A stretch of 64,000 bases of DNA from Eremothecium cymbalariae DBVPG#7215 (Eukaryota; Ascomycota; Saccharomycetes; Saccharomycetales; Saccharomycetaceae): the NCBI RefSeq assembly GCF_000235365.1, contig NC_016455.1:248001-312000 (forward strand), given 5' to 3'. Positions 19,661-31,342 of this stretch are shown here, in pieces. A model generated the notes under the pieces. That model made no database searches and had not been told where the DNA came from. It saw only the letters and a list, made by a program, of their open reading frames with translations. Numbering within the stretch: position 1 is the stretch's first letter; each line of letters opens with the position of its first letter. Both the position numbers and the translations under genes were made by a program.

Positions 19661-22600
19661 TCAATAAAATGGAGACCAGCCCATGAATATCATTGCCAAG
19701 TGGTTAACATCGGTAGCATGCTGGATCAATTCCTGCACCGTGGCCTCTACGCTTAGCCCGTTACCAACTAGCTTATCCTGAACGCCTTTCAATGCCCTTA
19801 AAGATTCATCGTTGTCAATGTCATCTGGTAAGTTCAAAACAATTGAATCCGAAGAACTGTCATCATCTGATAAATATTTTTGTAGCTTTTGCTTCCTTAA
19901 CGGTGTCATCTTCCATGAATATAGCGGATCCCATTTCAAAACGTTCAATACACACATGACCCTCTCGTGTTCCTGCCTCAGGAGACCATACACCCTTTCA
20001 GAATTCTTTCTGAAGATGCCCTCCACCCCAGTAACACCAAAACCATCAATAACGTCCCTCGTTAATCTGAATGGCACTAGCTCCGGAAGAGGCAGTAATT
20101 TACCCTGATCAAAAGAAACACCGAGGTCAATATGGATAGGCTCCCCCGTATATTTGTCCACAAGGATGTTGTTCAAATGTCTATCACCGAGCCCCAAAAT
20201 ATGACCAACAATAGATGTGGTAACAACTCCTTTGGTGTAAGTAGCTTTTGCAATTATCCAATCTTCAGGACTTGTGAAAGTGTTGAAAAAGAAGTTTCTC
20301 ATAACTGGCTTAATTACATCCGTAATCTTCATATATACTGATACCCTCTCTTCCTTTGTTTTCCTTGAACTGATTTCATGGCTTTTCTGGCTTGATCTAA
20401 GGATAGTTTATCACCTGAATGAAGATGTCCAAGGATCTCATGAAGTGATTTCGAGTTGGGAACAAACTCAATGATGCCAGCTTGGGGACCTAGTGGAATA
20501 ACTTCGTAAGTCCTAACTCTTAAGTTTCGCTTTCTAGTCTCTCTGTTGGAAGATAATATATTATTCACCTGTTTGAAAACTTGTTCCATGATAGCGTCTT
20601 GTCTAAGATCATCGTTACCACCTTTCATTAGTACTTTGTGGTGCTTTCCATCACTCATTACAAAAGAGACAATTTTTGGTAGTGAAAGACCAGAACTAGA
20701 GATGACTACCTCAGAATCTACCTTCACAATATAAGGTCTTTGTTTTCTGCCATCAAGATTTGATAAAACATTAACTGGTATTGTTGGTAAAGGCATACAC
20801 CTTGCAATTAATTTCTTTAGCCAATAGTCTCCATTTTTTAAATTATCTAGATGTAACGTTTTGGTGTTCTGTGCTAGTTTGTAGCACGCCAGTGCAACGC
20901 TCCTTTCACAAAATTCTGTCACAGGTTGAATATAATCGATTAAAAATTTACCACTGTCGAATATGCTTGCTTGTTTTAAGACCTTTGATGCAGCAGAAAT
21001 ACGAGACGCCGTGGCAGGATCCTTTAAGCTCTCATGCCCAGTCTCCAAGGTCATACCAAGCAAAACATATAAAGTATCATATGGCAATGTATGAAGGATC
21101 CTAAGCATAATAGCTTGCAAAGTTTTCTGAAAAGGTGTCATATCAACAGACAATTTGGAAGCCATTTGGTGAAACCAAGTTAAGAATTTATAATCTGAAA
21201 CCCCGGTAATATCTTCTAATAAAATTTCATTAATTTGTGCATCTGAGGAATATTCAAACCACAAATCACAGAATTTGTCAATAACCTTTCTATCGTATTG
21301 ATGACCATATTTTAGTGTTTGGATGTAAAATCTTAGAGCATTAAGCACAAATAAAACCCTTTGATTGTTGAGTTGATTGTAGGAGTCCGTTTCTTGTTGG
21401 TTTCTTGTAAGCAACCTTGCATAATGTCTTCGAGCTTCCTTCCTTTCATGTTCTGAAACCGTTTTGTCGTGATAAATCTGATATAACATCTTTAAACCAT
21501 CCTTATTTTTGTTAATACGCTTATATAAAATGTCCATTTCATCATTTGAACTAAATTTCTTTGCCTGTTCATAACAAAATTCACCAAAGGTGTAAACTAC
21601 CGCTGCTTGTTTGGTATTATCCATAATTTGTTCAATCTCACCAGCACTGTTAGTGATATAAGTTGAAAATATACGTTCAGGAATATCTTGTCTCGATATT
21701 GACAACCATTGAACCAATTGAGCCTTTATATCCATGTCTGGCACATAAAGCTGATGGAAAAATGATTTACACTTTGCCCTTGTAACTAGTTGTGAGCTTA
21801 TAGGAGACTTCAATAGATCCTTTAGCATTGCGATAGATATAGCAGTTTCATTTTGAGACCACAATACCTTTGCTGACTCAAGGACTGAAATTCGTTTTGC
21901 AAACGTTTTAAATAAACAATAATCTTCAATTGAAGAGTTAATTGGAAGTGTTTGAACTCGATGCTCCAATAACAATACAGAGTTTAATGACTCTTGGAAA
22001 TTTGAGCTTTCCCTTGCCAATTCACTTAAGTGTGATAGCTCACAAATAGCAGCTATTTTTCTGTAAACATTTAGATCATCTGAAGCCTCCAGATGATTTT
22101 TCGCCAATTGACTTAAAAGTACCTCTCTCATTTTAATATCCAAATAATAGTCAGTGAATTCAATATCCTTTAACATCTTCCGATCCCTTTCATGGAGCAT
22201 AGAAATTAAGGTTTCATCCATGCTTGAATAAAGCTGATATAATATCACAATAGTGGATATTGCATTTGCCCATTCAGTAATACAATCTAATGAATTGAAC
22301 TGCTTAACAGCTCCCAACATAGTGTTCCGAAATATAATATTGAAAGGCCTAGAATCAATGGCTAATTGTTTTATAACAGAGTAAATGGCTTCCTCCTTAC
22401 AGGTTACAGCTTCAGGTATCGGTAGTTCCCATTTATTCAAATTCATGCACCAAGCATAAGAATTATCAGTAGATTTTATCGCTGAATTATCTTTTAGGGT
22501 GTACGACAATCCATGAAAGCCATTGGATGTAGTGGAGCTGATTAGTTCTTGAATATTGCCTTCTAATCCGGCAGTACACTGCAAATCATACTTGCCATTA

Positions 22601-25600
22601 TTAAATATGAAAGCTTTCCAGCTTCCAGTTTCAGCCTGATTGATTAAATTAATTGCTGATGATAGGGATGCAGTTGTTGGAATACCATATATCAAGTCAA
22701 CCTCTCCTAAACCAGCATAAATTCGGGTTATACATTGGACATCAAGAGAATTAGAAGTAGACATGTGGTATTCTTCAAATATTAGCATGGCTGTTTTCAT
22801 TTCGCCAACGTTTGCCGAAATTTTATAAATGTCCCTCAGGTTGATGGATAGGTAAATTGAATCGAACTCTTTAAAGCCATGCTTTGCAAATGCACGTACT
22901 AAAAGAAACAACTTCAACATGGACTTAATTTTTAAAGTTGATTCTTTTGTTTTCTCTAGGACACATATGTTAGATAAAAAGTTAGCCACCAACTTTACAC
23001 CTACAATTGGATGAATGTAAATCAAAAGAAGGAATAATGGTACAAAGAATTGTTCCGCATAATGTGGTAACGCCATTATTAATGCCCCTAATACAATAAT
23101 TCCTTGAACATACCCCTCTAATTGTGTACAGGCAAACAGCGATATTTCAGAAGCCCAATCGGCGAACATGTGAATTGTAGAAGGGTATATTTGGTTGCAT
23201 AAAGAATCAATAGTATGAGCACTGACAGGAATATCAAAAAGTAATGAGAATACAGAAGTTGGGATAGCCTTCCTTTCTGCAGACAAAACGTGAAGCAGTT
23301 TATCAGAATCTGTAAGAAATCCTGAAAATGTGTCCCACTTGCTTAATAATGCTGATAAAACGCAATCGCATAAGAATTTGTTCTGCATATCGTCAGCAAC
23401 TTCTAAACTTAAAACTATCTCAAAAATACCATTCAACGTTCCATAATTAGCAATACAATTCGATAAATTGTCATAGTAAAGCCTTTTTGAAGTAACTAAA
23501 TACTCATTGATTTCATTCTTTTGTGTAAACATGGCGATGTAATAACCTTTCCAAAGAAGGAAGTTTTCATTAAAGGAGAGCTTTTTAGTGTCTGGATTAA
23601 TCAAGTTGCGAAATACATTTATCTTTGGGTTGAAATCAACTGGTAGCACAGTAAAATTAGGTAGAAAAGATAGTATTTCTGAAAATAACTTGACAAATCT
23701 TGAATCAGTAGTATTGGAGTCCAGAAGAGAATCATCTTCATATATTACTGGATCAATCTTCTTTCCTCCTAAGGCTTCAATGCATGAGGTCCACCATTTT
23801 CCAAATCGCATTTCCGAATAATTCTTTTCGACCGCACCCTTGACATTAACCAGAAATGTAAAGTAATTTGGCGATTTCTTCTGTGCAACTTGCGGTAATA
23901 TATTGGCAAAGATACCAAGAAGAAAATCCTCTACGTAAATTGGATTTGATACCATGCTAATCAGTGGACCTATAACAGAATTGACTTCATCACACAAAGT
24001 ATGACTCAAATACTCGGTCAATATTCTCAGCGTTTCTTTAATAAAGGAACACCGCTGGAAATGCTGTTCACCAACTACCAAAATCACTTTAATTTTTCTT
24101 ATTATATGAGCTGAGTCGTCTAACAAAGTTGCTTTCTTCAACGTTCCAAGATTATTCATAAGCAAGAATCGAAGTTCATTGACATTATATTTATCCAAAA
24201 ATAGTTTATTCTTGGCCAAAGTTAACATTAAATCCAAGCTATAATGCATTTCAAATCTTGGATGAAGATTATATTCATAAGTCCTCATTTGAGGTAGCAA
24301 TTCAGAATTTGGATAAAAGTCCACTAGGGTGCTGATGACTTTAGAAAAATCATGGAGATCACAAAACTGCAATAATTCATTAAAAATAATAACACTCTGG
24401 TTCTTCAAAATGGAAGTATACCGGGAAGAAGGCCATTGATCCATACATATATCAAAAATAGAATCGGCCACGCCACCATCCATATATGATAGAGGGATAG
24501 CGAAACGCAATGAACGCACCAAAGTCTCGGGTATTTGCTCAACATTTTTAAACAATAAAGTCCTGAGATAGTGATATGGAGATACCTTCGCAAAGTAAAA
24601 TGCCGCCAACTCGTCTCTGTACATTTCCACAAATTGATCGAAACTGTCAAATTGGAAAAGGCTGACGTCCCAAATTTTTGGATAAAATACATCTAGACCA
24701 GCACAACTAGTGCACCAGCTATCAAAAATTTCAAACCTGCAGATATGGAATAACTCTTTCCCAGTAGACAATCCGTGGGAAATGGTAGCCATTTTTATGA
24801 AGCCTTCTGCATAACAACGGATGTGCGCGTATGCCAGGTTTGGAAGCATATGCGTAATAGCCTTCGCTAAATGCATATGACATATTGATCCAAGTCCCAC
24901 CAATGTTAATGTATAATAGGCAGCTGTTTCAGAGTTTGCCTGCGGTGGCCCAAACAACCCTGCAAACTCAGAAAATATGATGTTTTGATTCACCAGTCCT
25001 AGTTGAAGCACGTATGATTTTAAATCGTTGACCATTTTGCAAACATAGAAATTCGGGACCTTAGTCAAACAACTAGTCAGCATACTGAAGAGCTGCCTTT
25101 TATCCAAATTAAATGCGCAATTTTTGGGGTTATAATGTTTTAAAATATGAAGTATCAAGTTAGAGACCGCGAACATAGCTTCACATCCATTAACTGAGGA
25201 GTCATTCAAACGAGAAAAAATCCAATCCAAAATATCATTACAATCTGCATTTAACGCTGGTTCCTTATGTTTATCCATCCAAATTGTAGAAATTGATTTC
25301 AAGTATAGGGCCAAATAAGTTATGGATAAAGTTGAAGTACCAAAATCAGTGGTCAACAATGTGACCCCTAAAAACTGCGTTAAAGGTGTTAATAATTTTG
25401 ATGAAGGATCTCTATTTCTGATGCCATTTAAATATGTTATTATTGGAAGAAGGGATTGAAATACAAGATCTAAAGGTAGGCCTGCAATTAATTTTAAATA
25501 TGTCTCAATAATGAGGTCTATACCTGTGCCATCATGTTGAGTGTCGAAACCTGCGATCATAAAACAAACGACATCTCTTATTTCAAAAGCTTCCCCTGAA

Positions 25601-27969
25601 GAAAATAGGTAATTTGTAGGGTATATACTACTGGTTCCAGCCTTTGACTCGGCAAAATCATCATGAACAGATGAATTTGATAATTGTTTCATTTTAGCAT
25701 CCCGATAAATTAGCACAAGTCTTGAGATATCAAGCCTTTCAAGTATGATTGATAGAATTGGACAAAACTCGAGGGAACGAGTATTTTTTATTACAGATAA
25801 TAGTGTATTCATATCACCAATATTTAGTCCTGGTATCGTCAGGGAAATGGTTCTCTTAAAGTCATTGACATATTCGGATAAATATATGGTACCGGTCAAT
25901 TTATCCACGATTTCAACTGACAAACATATCCAGCTGTAAGTTTCTGCTGCTGTCTTTACTCTGTCAATATCATTCATAATACGAAAAAAAATCTCAGGCA
26001 GTTGATTCAATTCAGTTTTTACCGCTGGAATTGGTTTGAATTCAGTTTTGAACCTCTTTTTAAGGGCTGGAATAGCCAGTAGATAATCCCTCTCATCAAC
26101 AAAATAATCCCATTCAGGGAAATATGTGCTAGTCTTTAAAAATTTATTGGGTTCCCTAGGATTAGCTACTTGTGAACCTGCTAACCACGCAATGAAAGTT
26201 GTAAACGAGTCTTGGGTACCGTTAAGTGGCGAAAGTTGGTCCCACTTGGCGAACAACCAAGAGATAACTCTCTGAGAAGCAGATGTGCCATCCTTTCCTT
26301 TAAAATCATTACCGTAATATTGCAGGTACTGCCAAAAGTAAAATGACTCATTTGAAATTGTCGCTGGTCCAACAATTTCCGATAATTCGTATATGTCAAG
26401 GATTTGTTGCAACAACACCTTGTCAGTTATATTTTGTTCCTCATATTTGAGCAATCTTGAAATGAGGACACATGCAACAGGGCAATAGTCAGATGTCTTT
26501 ATTAGCGGCAAAATGAGTTTTAAAAGTTTTTGAAGTTCTTCAGCACTGATCCCTGACTCTAATTGAGAGCTAATTGGGATCATTACCAGACAACACCACC
26601 CAACTGTATTAAAATGTTCAAAACTTTGCATAATAGCCTCTCTTAAAGACAAAAGCTGGTGACCAGGGAAATCATATAAGGATGTTAAAAAAGCTGATAA
26701 TTGCAAGCCGATTAGTTGGAGTTCGTTCAGCTCACTGCAAATGCAATTAATTAGAAACACTGTAATGGAGGGTGAATTCGAAAGTATAGCAGCAAACGAT
26801 TCATTGATACGGCGCTTCTTAAAATGCGTGCTAGGATGATAATCTGTATCGTCATAAAGTTTTCTATAATACGCTCTAAGGAATTTGGATATTCCCAATA
26901 AATAAATCCATTCAGTCGGGTTAGAACGAGGTTGCAGCTGAAAATCTTCAAACTGGTACCACGATTTTAGATCCTTGGGGCTCCTAAATTCAAAATCTTT
27001 CAGTGAAAGCTTATTGGGGCGGTAATTCTCCAGCAAATATACGAGGAACAGTTGGTATAACTGGAGCAGTGCATCTGAATCAGTGATTCTGCCAGTTTCA
27101 ACATCTCCAACGATACAGGGTACATTATGGCAAAGAAGGTCCGAGGAAAATATTGTAAATACAGATAATTCTTCGTAAGTCGCGTCATTCATAGAAATAC
27201 CAACCTGCAAAAAATGCTTCATAGTTCTTTCAATCATGTATAGGATATCATAAAATCTTATCATATGCCCTTTTTGGATCAGCAAGTTGCAAAGGCGCAA
27301 CATGTAAATCGTGTTTACAGTCTCCTTGTGTACAGAATCGAAGTATTTGATGGGAACATTAATAATATTACGACAGAGACCAGCAAATCCAGTTGTGTCG
27401 ATCTGAACAAGAGATATAAGCGTCTCCGTCAAGTTCGTTATAGATTTATCATTTGAGAAGATTTCAAAATGTCGTATAAGAACTGACACAATTGATGCGG
27501 TAACTGTATTCCATAATTCCAGGTTTACTTTCAACTTGAAAAGATCTGATTCACACAGAGTTTGCAATGCAGCAGTCAGTTGCTGAGAAATAGGAGGAAG
27601 CAATTGTTTGGCATCCTTTCTAAGCATTAAACTTAGCAATTGGTTTGATATAGTCTTTAGAAGCTTTCCCTTAAACCTATGGCATGTCTTTTCAACAACA
27701 AGTCGTAACACATATGCAGTAGAATTCAGCCTAGTTTCCACCGGCGATAGCTTTAGTACACTAGCTTGTCGTTCAACCATCTGCTCATACTTCATCTTAT
27801 CAAGCTGGATAATACCCACCAGGATGTGTAGGATGGAACCAAGGCTCTTATCCTTTAGAGATCCAGGGTTATCCTTCATGATGGCGGTCAGCTCATCCAA
27901 GGCCTGAGTTCTCTCCTTGAGCTTAGTGGAAGACAGTAAGTTAATAGTAGATGCAACATGCTGCTCCAT
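19661..27969 (-). CDS. TEL1: ATM-family checkpoint kinase Tel1, interrupted by a one-base frameshift
   Basis: Phosphatidylinositol-3-kinase-like protein kinase that acts at double-strand breaks with the MRX complex and maintains telomeres. Two frames together span the gene. 20329-27969 encodes 2546 residues and 19661-20332 encodes the last 223 or more, for about 2769 in all (S. cerevisiae 2787). The N-terminal TAN motif is at residues about 10-27 (LLSSTKLKERTQALDEL). The kinase N-lobe is HKVLMKGGNDDLRQD. After the frame change come the catalytic GLGDRHLNNILVD, the HIDLG motif and the FATC tail ending GWSPFY. The frames change near 20341-20363. The minus strand has an A4 run at 20362-20359, and one more base there would keep a family-like sequence. 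Without it translation ends just before the catalytic loop. An assembly error or a real mutation are both possible. Confidence 0.93.
20341..20363 (-). other. TEL1: Frameshift position in TEL1
   Basis: On the minus strand the upstream frame reads KSVQGKQRKRGYQYI then stop. The frame one base off reads KEERVSVYMKITDVIKP, which matches the Tel1 family. The total span of 8309 bases is one short of a multiple of three. Because the needed change is one missing base next to a short A run, a homopolymer miscount is the simplest cause. No classic slippery heptamer is present. Confidence 0.85.
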
Positions 27970-28242
27970 TGCACATGGATATCGAAACTGGGATCAACAA
28001 CACAAAACAAGACAGAGAAGCACGCTTCTGTTTCGTAGCTCCAACAAGAATATCCCCATCTTAAAACTATTTTTCAATACACGAAAACTACGGACTTTAT
28101 TAGCCTGATGCCATCTATCCCCTCCTCCAAAAAACTTTAAATAAAGCTTAATCCACCCAATACGAAGCTGAAATTCCATGAATTGCTTAAATTTACACAG
28201 ACTTGTTATAAAATATTTATCTTAATACTATGATGGGTCAAT
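27970..28242. promoter_or_regulatory. TEL1 upstream / RPL23 3' region
   Basis: The 273 bases lie between tandem minus-strand genes and serve as both RPL23 terminator and TEL1 promoter. No distinct site was seen. Confidence 0.3.
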
Positions 28243-29044
28243 TTAAACAACAACACCAGAGTTTGAGGCAATTCTTGGCCATAAATCGGCACATTCTTTA
28301 CCAACTGGACCGGTGATGGCAGAACCCTTCATTTCACCCTTTGGGTTAGCAATGACACCAGCGTTGTCTTCAAAGTACAAAAAGACACCATCCTTTCTTC
28401 TCCATGGCTTGGACTGTCTGACAACAATAGCTGGCATAACCTTCTTTCTCAACTCTGGCTTACCCTTCTTGACAGTGGCCATAACCATGTCACCCAAAGA
28501 AGCGGCTGGCAACCTGTTCAATCTGGAACCAGAACCCTTGACAGCCATGATGTACAAGTTCCTGGCTCCAGTGTTGTCAGCACAGTTCATGATAGCGCCA
28601 GTTGGCAGACCTAGCTGTAAAAAAACTCCTGTTAGTAAAACGAATTCAAAACAAAAATGTTCATCCAAAGTAAAGTCAAGCGATCCCTATGACTTGGGCC
28701 TTATGCCAATTGAAAAATAGAAGAACCCTGAATAATCAACCTCACAGTATTCATCAACATTTCAAAGTCAAAACACTATCCGTAAAGAGCCCGCGAATAG
28801 ACAAGGCAGCCCCACAAAATACAAACACCTCATCCAGATCATCCCGTACAACTTCTTCCTCACTACACACCCCGGCTGTCTGCCTCGGATACAACACATA
28901 ACACTGCTAACCTCATCATCAAAAGAACGACTTCGACTTCATTTAAGCTCTAAACACTTCAAAAACACATAATAACCAAACAGATCACTAATTTAAACAT
29001 ACAGAAATTCTGAATTTAGTACCTTGAGCACCGTTACCGGACAT
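28243..29044 (-). CDS. RPL23: 60S ribosomal protein uL14 (Rpl23), two exons
   Basis: Large-subunit protein of the L14 family located at the subunit interface. Exon 1 (29003-29044) encodes [14 protein letters not shown] and exon 2 (28243-28614) encodes [21 protein letters not shown] to ASNSGVVV. The joined protein is 137 residues, exactly the S. cerevisiae length. Signatures include [33 protein letters not shown] and [24 protein letters not shown]. Codon bias is strong. The gene occurs once here, whereas S. cerevisiae has RPL23A and RPL23B on the two duplicated tracks. A Rap1-like site lies 223 bases upstream of the ATG. Confidence 0.98.
28615..29002 (-). other. RPL23: RPL23 intron
   Basis: On the minus strand the donor GTATGT begins at 29002, the branch point TACTAAC is at 28637-28631, and the acceptor TTTTTTTACAG ends at 28615. 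It is 388 bases long, phase 0, after codon 14, the position I recall for the S. cerevisiae RPL23 intron. Confidence 0.96.
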
Positions 29045-29502
29045 TTTTCACTAGTTTAGTTAATGCTTTATTTCGCCTGTAGTAGTACTAGCTTTACGCT
29101 ACAAGTACTACTTTTTCGACTTTCACTAAAATAGAATTTCTCGTTGTAATGGAACGAAGAGAGGCCTTACCGGGATCTTGGTTCCAGCGGCGCGGGAAGG
29201 CAGCAAAAATGGTTCGGCGGATTTCCACGTTTTTAAGACAGAGATAAATGTACAGATGTAAAAACAGATGTGTGGGTGTAACAGTCATAAGATTAACGGT
29301 TTCTCTCCTCGCCACTTTTCCGCATCGAAATCACATTGGGAGCGCACGCAATGGGCACCAACGCTGCGTAATTATACTAGTTATCTGCTTAGATACTCTT
29401 GATTAGGACGTTTACGAGCGTAAAAACAACACAGACTGGGAAAAGGTATACGTATTAGGCAGTTAGGAAGGATTAGGATAGTAGATAGGAGGCGAGAAGT
29501 AG
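29045..29502. promoter_or_regulatory. Divergent promoter RPL23 / SLX8
   Basis: The 458 bases carry GATGTGTGGGTGT at 29267-29279, read on the minus strand as the Rap1-type ACACCCACACATC, suitably placed for RPL23. No other element was assigned. Confidence 0.65.
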
Positions 29503-30300
29503 ATGGCGATGAATTTTGGAAGAGTTCCGGAGAATCAGGAAGGACGTTTGGGGTTTTGGGGACATGAAACGGAGCAAGAAAACCTAAGGCTGGGTAACGG
29601 GGAATTGAGGAGGACAGAGGAGTCGATAGAAGAACAGGTAGACAGTGAGGAAGAAGATGGCCCTAGACGCAAAAGAAGGCGTGTAGAGGCGAGTGGTGGT
29701 ATTGGAGTTGTCGACTCTGCGGGTAGCGATGGTGAGGAGGAAGAGGAGGAGTCTTTAGAGCACGAACGATGGTCGTCTGATAGCGATGTAGAGGAGGACG
29801 AGGTTTTAGTGGGGCACTCGCAGCGGGATCTACGGGCGCTGGCGGCGGATAGGGTAGAATCGAGACAAAACACAGAGTCGAGTGAGGAAGGTTTGGAGGG
29901 TGGTTTAGAAGAGATATATTCTGTTGGAGAGGACGGTGATCAGTCGATATACGGCGGTAGGGAGACTATTGATGTGGAAGAGGAGGCGAAGTTGCAACAA
30001 GTGGTTAAGATACCGGATGAGCAAGAACAGGATTTGATATCAGGGAATCAGAAAGGGAGTAGTCCTGTGGAGCATATGAAGGCTTCAGACTACCGGTGCC
30101 CTATTTGTTTTGATCCTCCGGAGGCTGCTTTGATGACTCCATGTGGGCATGTTTACTGCACGGTGTGTTTGTTCCAAATGGTAAACAGTTCTCGTGGATA
30201 TAGGCGAAATGGGCAATGCGCACTTTGTAGGAAGGACGTCAAACTTAAAGAGGTTGGGTTGATAATCTTGAGGAAGAAGCGGGTCAAGAAAGAGGGTTAA
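29503..30300 (+). CDS. SLX8: RING-finger subunit Slx8 of the SUMO-targeted ubiquitin ligase
   Basis: With Slx5, Slx8 ubiquitinates SUMO-modified proteins and protects genome stability. The product is 265 residues (S. cerevisiae 274). The first 190 residues are highly acidic and charged, with EEEEESLEHERW-type runs and a basic RRKRRRVE patch. The C3HC4 RING is at about residues 198-247: YRCPICFDPPEAALMTPCGH, then VYCTVCLF, then QCALCRKD. The end KEVGLIILRKKRVKKEG resembles the family tail. It follows RPL23 as in the YER117-YER116 order. Confidence 0.92.
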   Translation: MAMNFGRVPENQEGRLGFWGHETEQENLRLGNGELRRTEESIEEQVDSEEEDGPRRKRRRVEASGGIGVVDSAGSDGEEEEEESLEHERWSSDSDVEEDEVLVGHSQRDLRALAADRVESRQNTESSEEGLEGGLEEIYSVGEDGDQSIYGGRETIDVEEEAKLQQVVKIPDEQEQDLISGNQKGSSPVEHMKASDYRCPICFDPPEAALMTPCGHVYCTVCLFQMVNSSRGYRRNGQCALCRKDVKLKEVGLIILRKKRVKKEG

Positions 30301-30571
30301 AAGGGTGAGTTAACATGGAGTGTGAGTGTTTATCGACGCTACGTCGTTTTAGTGACAGACCAGTAAGCTAGTGTGAAGCGGCAATGAGATCAAGGTACAA
30401 AAGGGGTTTGGAGCTTTTTGTTGGTTGAAAAATCTCTAGACGTTGGATATGTTTTACAACTGGATTCATTTCTAAGTGTCAACTTGCTGTTTTTACTAGC
30501 TGTTCTCACCAGCTGTCCTAGTCACCAGCCACCATAAGCTGTTGCATAATAACATAATATATATATTCCCC
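30301..30571. promoter_or_regulatory. Intergenic SLX8 / SPR6-like
   Basis: The 271 bases between tandem genes hold a short TATATATATTC run at 30558-30568 just ahead of the next start. No gene was seen. Confidence 0.3.
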
Positions 30572-31117
30572 ATGTCAGATAACAAATCACAGCGGAAACC
30601 ATATTATAATAACCACTACACAAGACGGTCCCATGGGTTCGGACTAATCACGCCACCTTCCAACATAGTTGTAAGCAGCAATAAATTACTGAGTTACGGA
30701 ATAAAAAGGATGGAGGTCATGTATTCAGCTTCAAGATTAACAAAGAGGTTACTTGACTTTCACTTGAAGCGTGGTCGGTGGAAATCTAAGAAGAGACGGC
30801 CTCTGAAGATCGATCAGTTTTTAGACAATGGACTAAAACATATTAGGTCTGGAGTATATGCGGGAAGCCAAGATGATCGGCCTATTCGCTGTTCTATGAG
30901 AGGTATTAAGCATTTGTTCTATGTTGCACCCAGTATGCCCTGCATGTGTAGGTGGTGTACATTGAAACCCAGTCCATTGAGGTCGGAGATTACCCCCTGT
31001 TGCAACGAGTCTCCGTACAACGAGCTGACTATAAAATGGAGTACAAATATTCATCAATATTATATTGGTGAGGAGGCGTACGAACGACAGCATAACACTA
31101 TGATTAAGATTCTCTAA
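30572..31117 (+). CDS. SPR6: Small basic protein, probable Spr6 ortholog
   Basis: The product is 181 residues from the first ATG (30572, MSDNKSQRKPYYNNHYTRRS); codons upstream in the same frame contain no ATG. It is basic, with KRGRWKSKKRRPLK near residues 70-85 and a cysteine-rich stretch MPCMCRWCTL / ITPCCNE in the C-terminal third that might bind metal, though no known finger pattern fits. S. cerevisiae SPR6 (YER115C, 191 residues, expressed in sporulation, function unknown) lies between SLX8 and BOI2 in the same relative orientation. The name rests on position and size, not on a remembered motif. Confidence 0.6.
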   Translation: MSDNKSQRKPYYNNHYTRRSHGFGLITPPSNIVVSSNKLLSYGIKRMEVMYSASRLTKRLLDFHLKRGRWKSKKRRPLKIDQFLDNGLKHIRSGVYAGSQDDRPIRCSMRGIKHLFYVAPSMPCMCRWCTLKPSPLRSEITPCCNESPYNELTIKWSTNIHQYYIGEEAYERQHNTMIKIL

Positions 31118-31342
31118 TTCAAAAAAACACATAATAAGACAAAGTTAAGGGAGTGAGAATAGAACAAAAAGAGCCTATAAATACAATAACCACAACATAA
31201 CACACACAAGTGGCGAATATATCAGGATGGTTAATATTACATATCATCATTAAACCGCCCTATATATACACTATAATACAGATATATATATATATATATA
31301 TATATATGGGTTTTAAATTTTTAATGTATAATAACTATACAT
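31118..31342. other. Convergent 3' intergenic SPR6-like / YBL086C
   Basis: The 225 AT-rich bases contain a TA microsatellite. No gene was seen. Confidence 0.3.
31282..31307. repeat. (AT)13 microsatellite
   Basis: Thirteen perfect AT dinucleotides in the convergent intergenic region. It is self-complementary and likely to be length-variable. Confidence 0.9.

Noticed and set aside
19661..20332. Separate small kinase gene
   Set aside because: The frame begins inside a kinase domain and continues TEL1 without overlap or promoter; it is the C-terminal part of TEL1.
20329..20363. Programmed ribosomal frameshift in TEL1
   Set aside because: The required shift is -1, but the sequence is not an X XXY YYZ heptamer, and the known yeast +1 signals do not fit.
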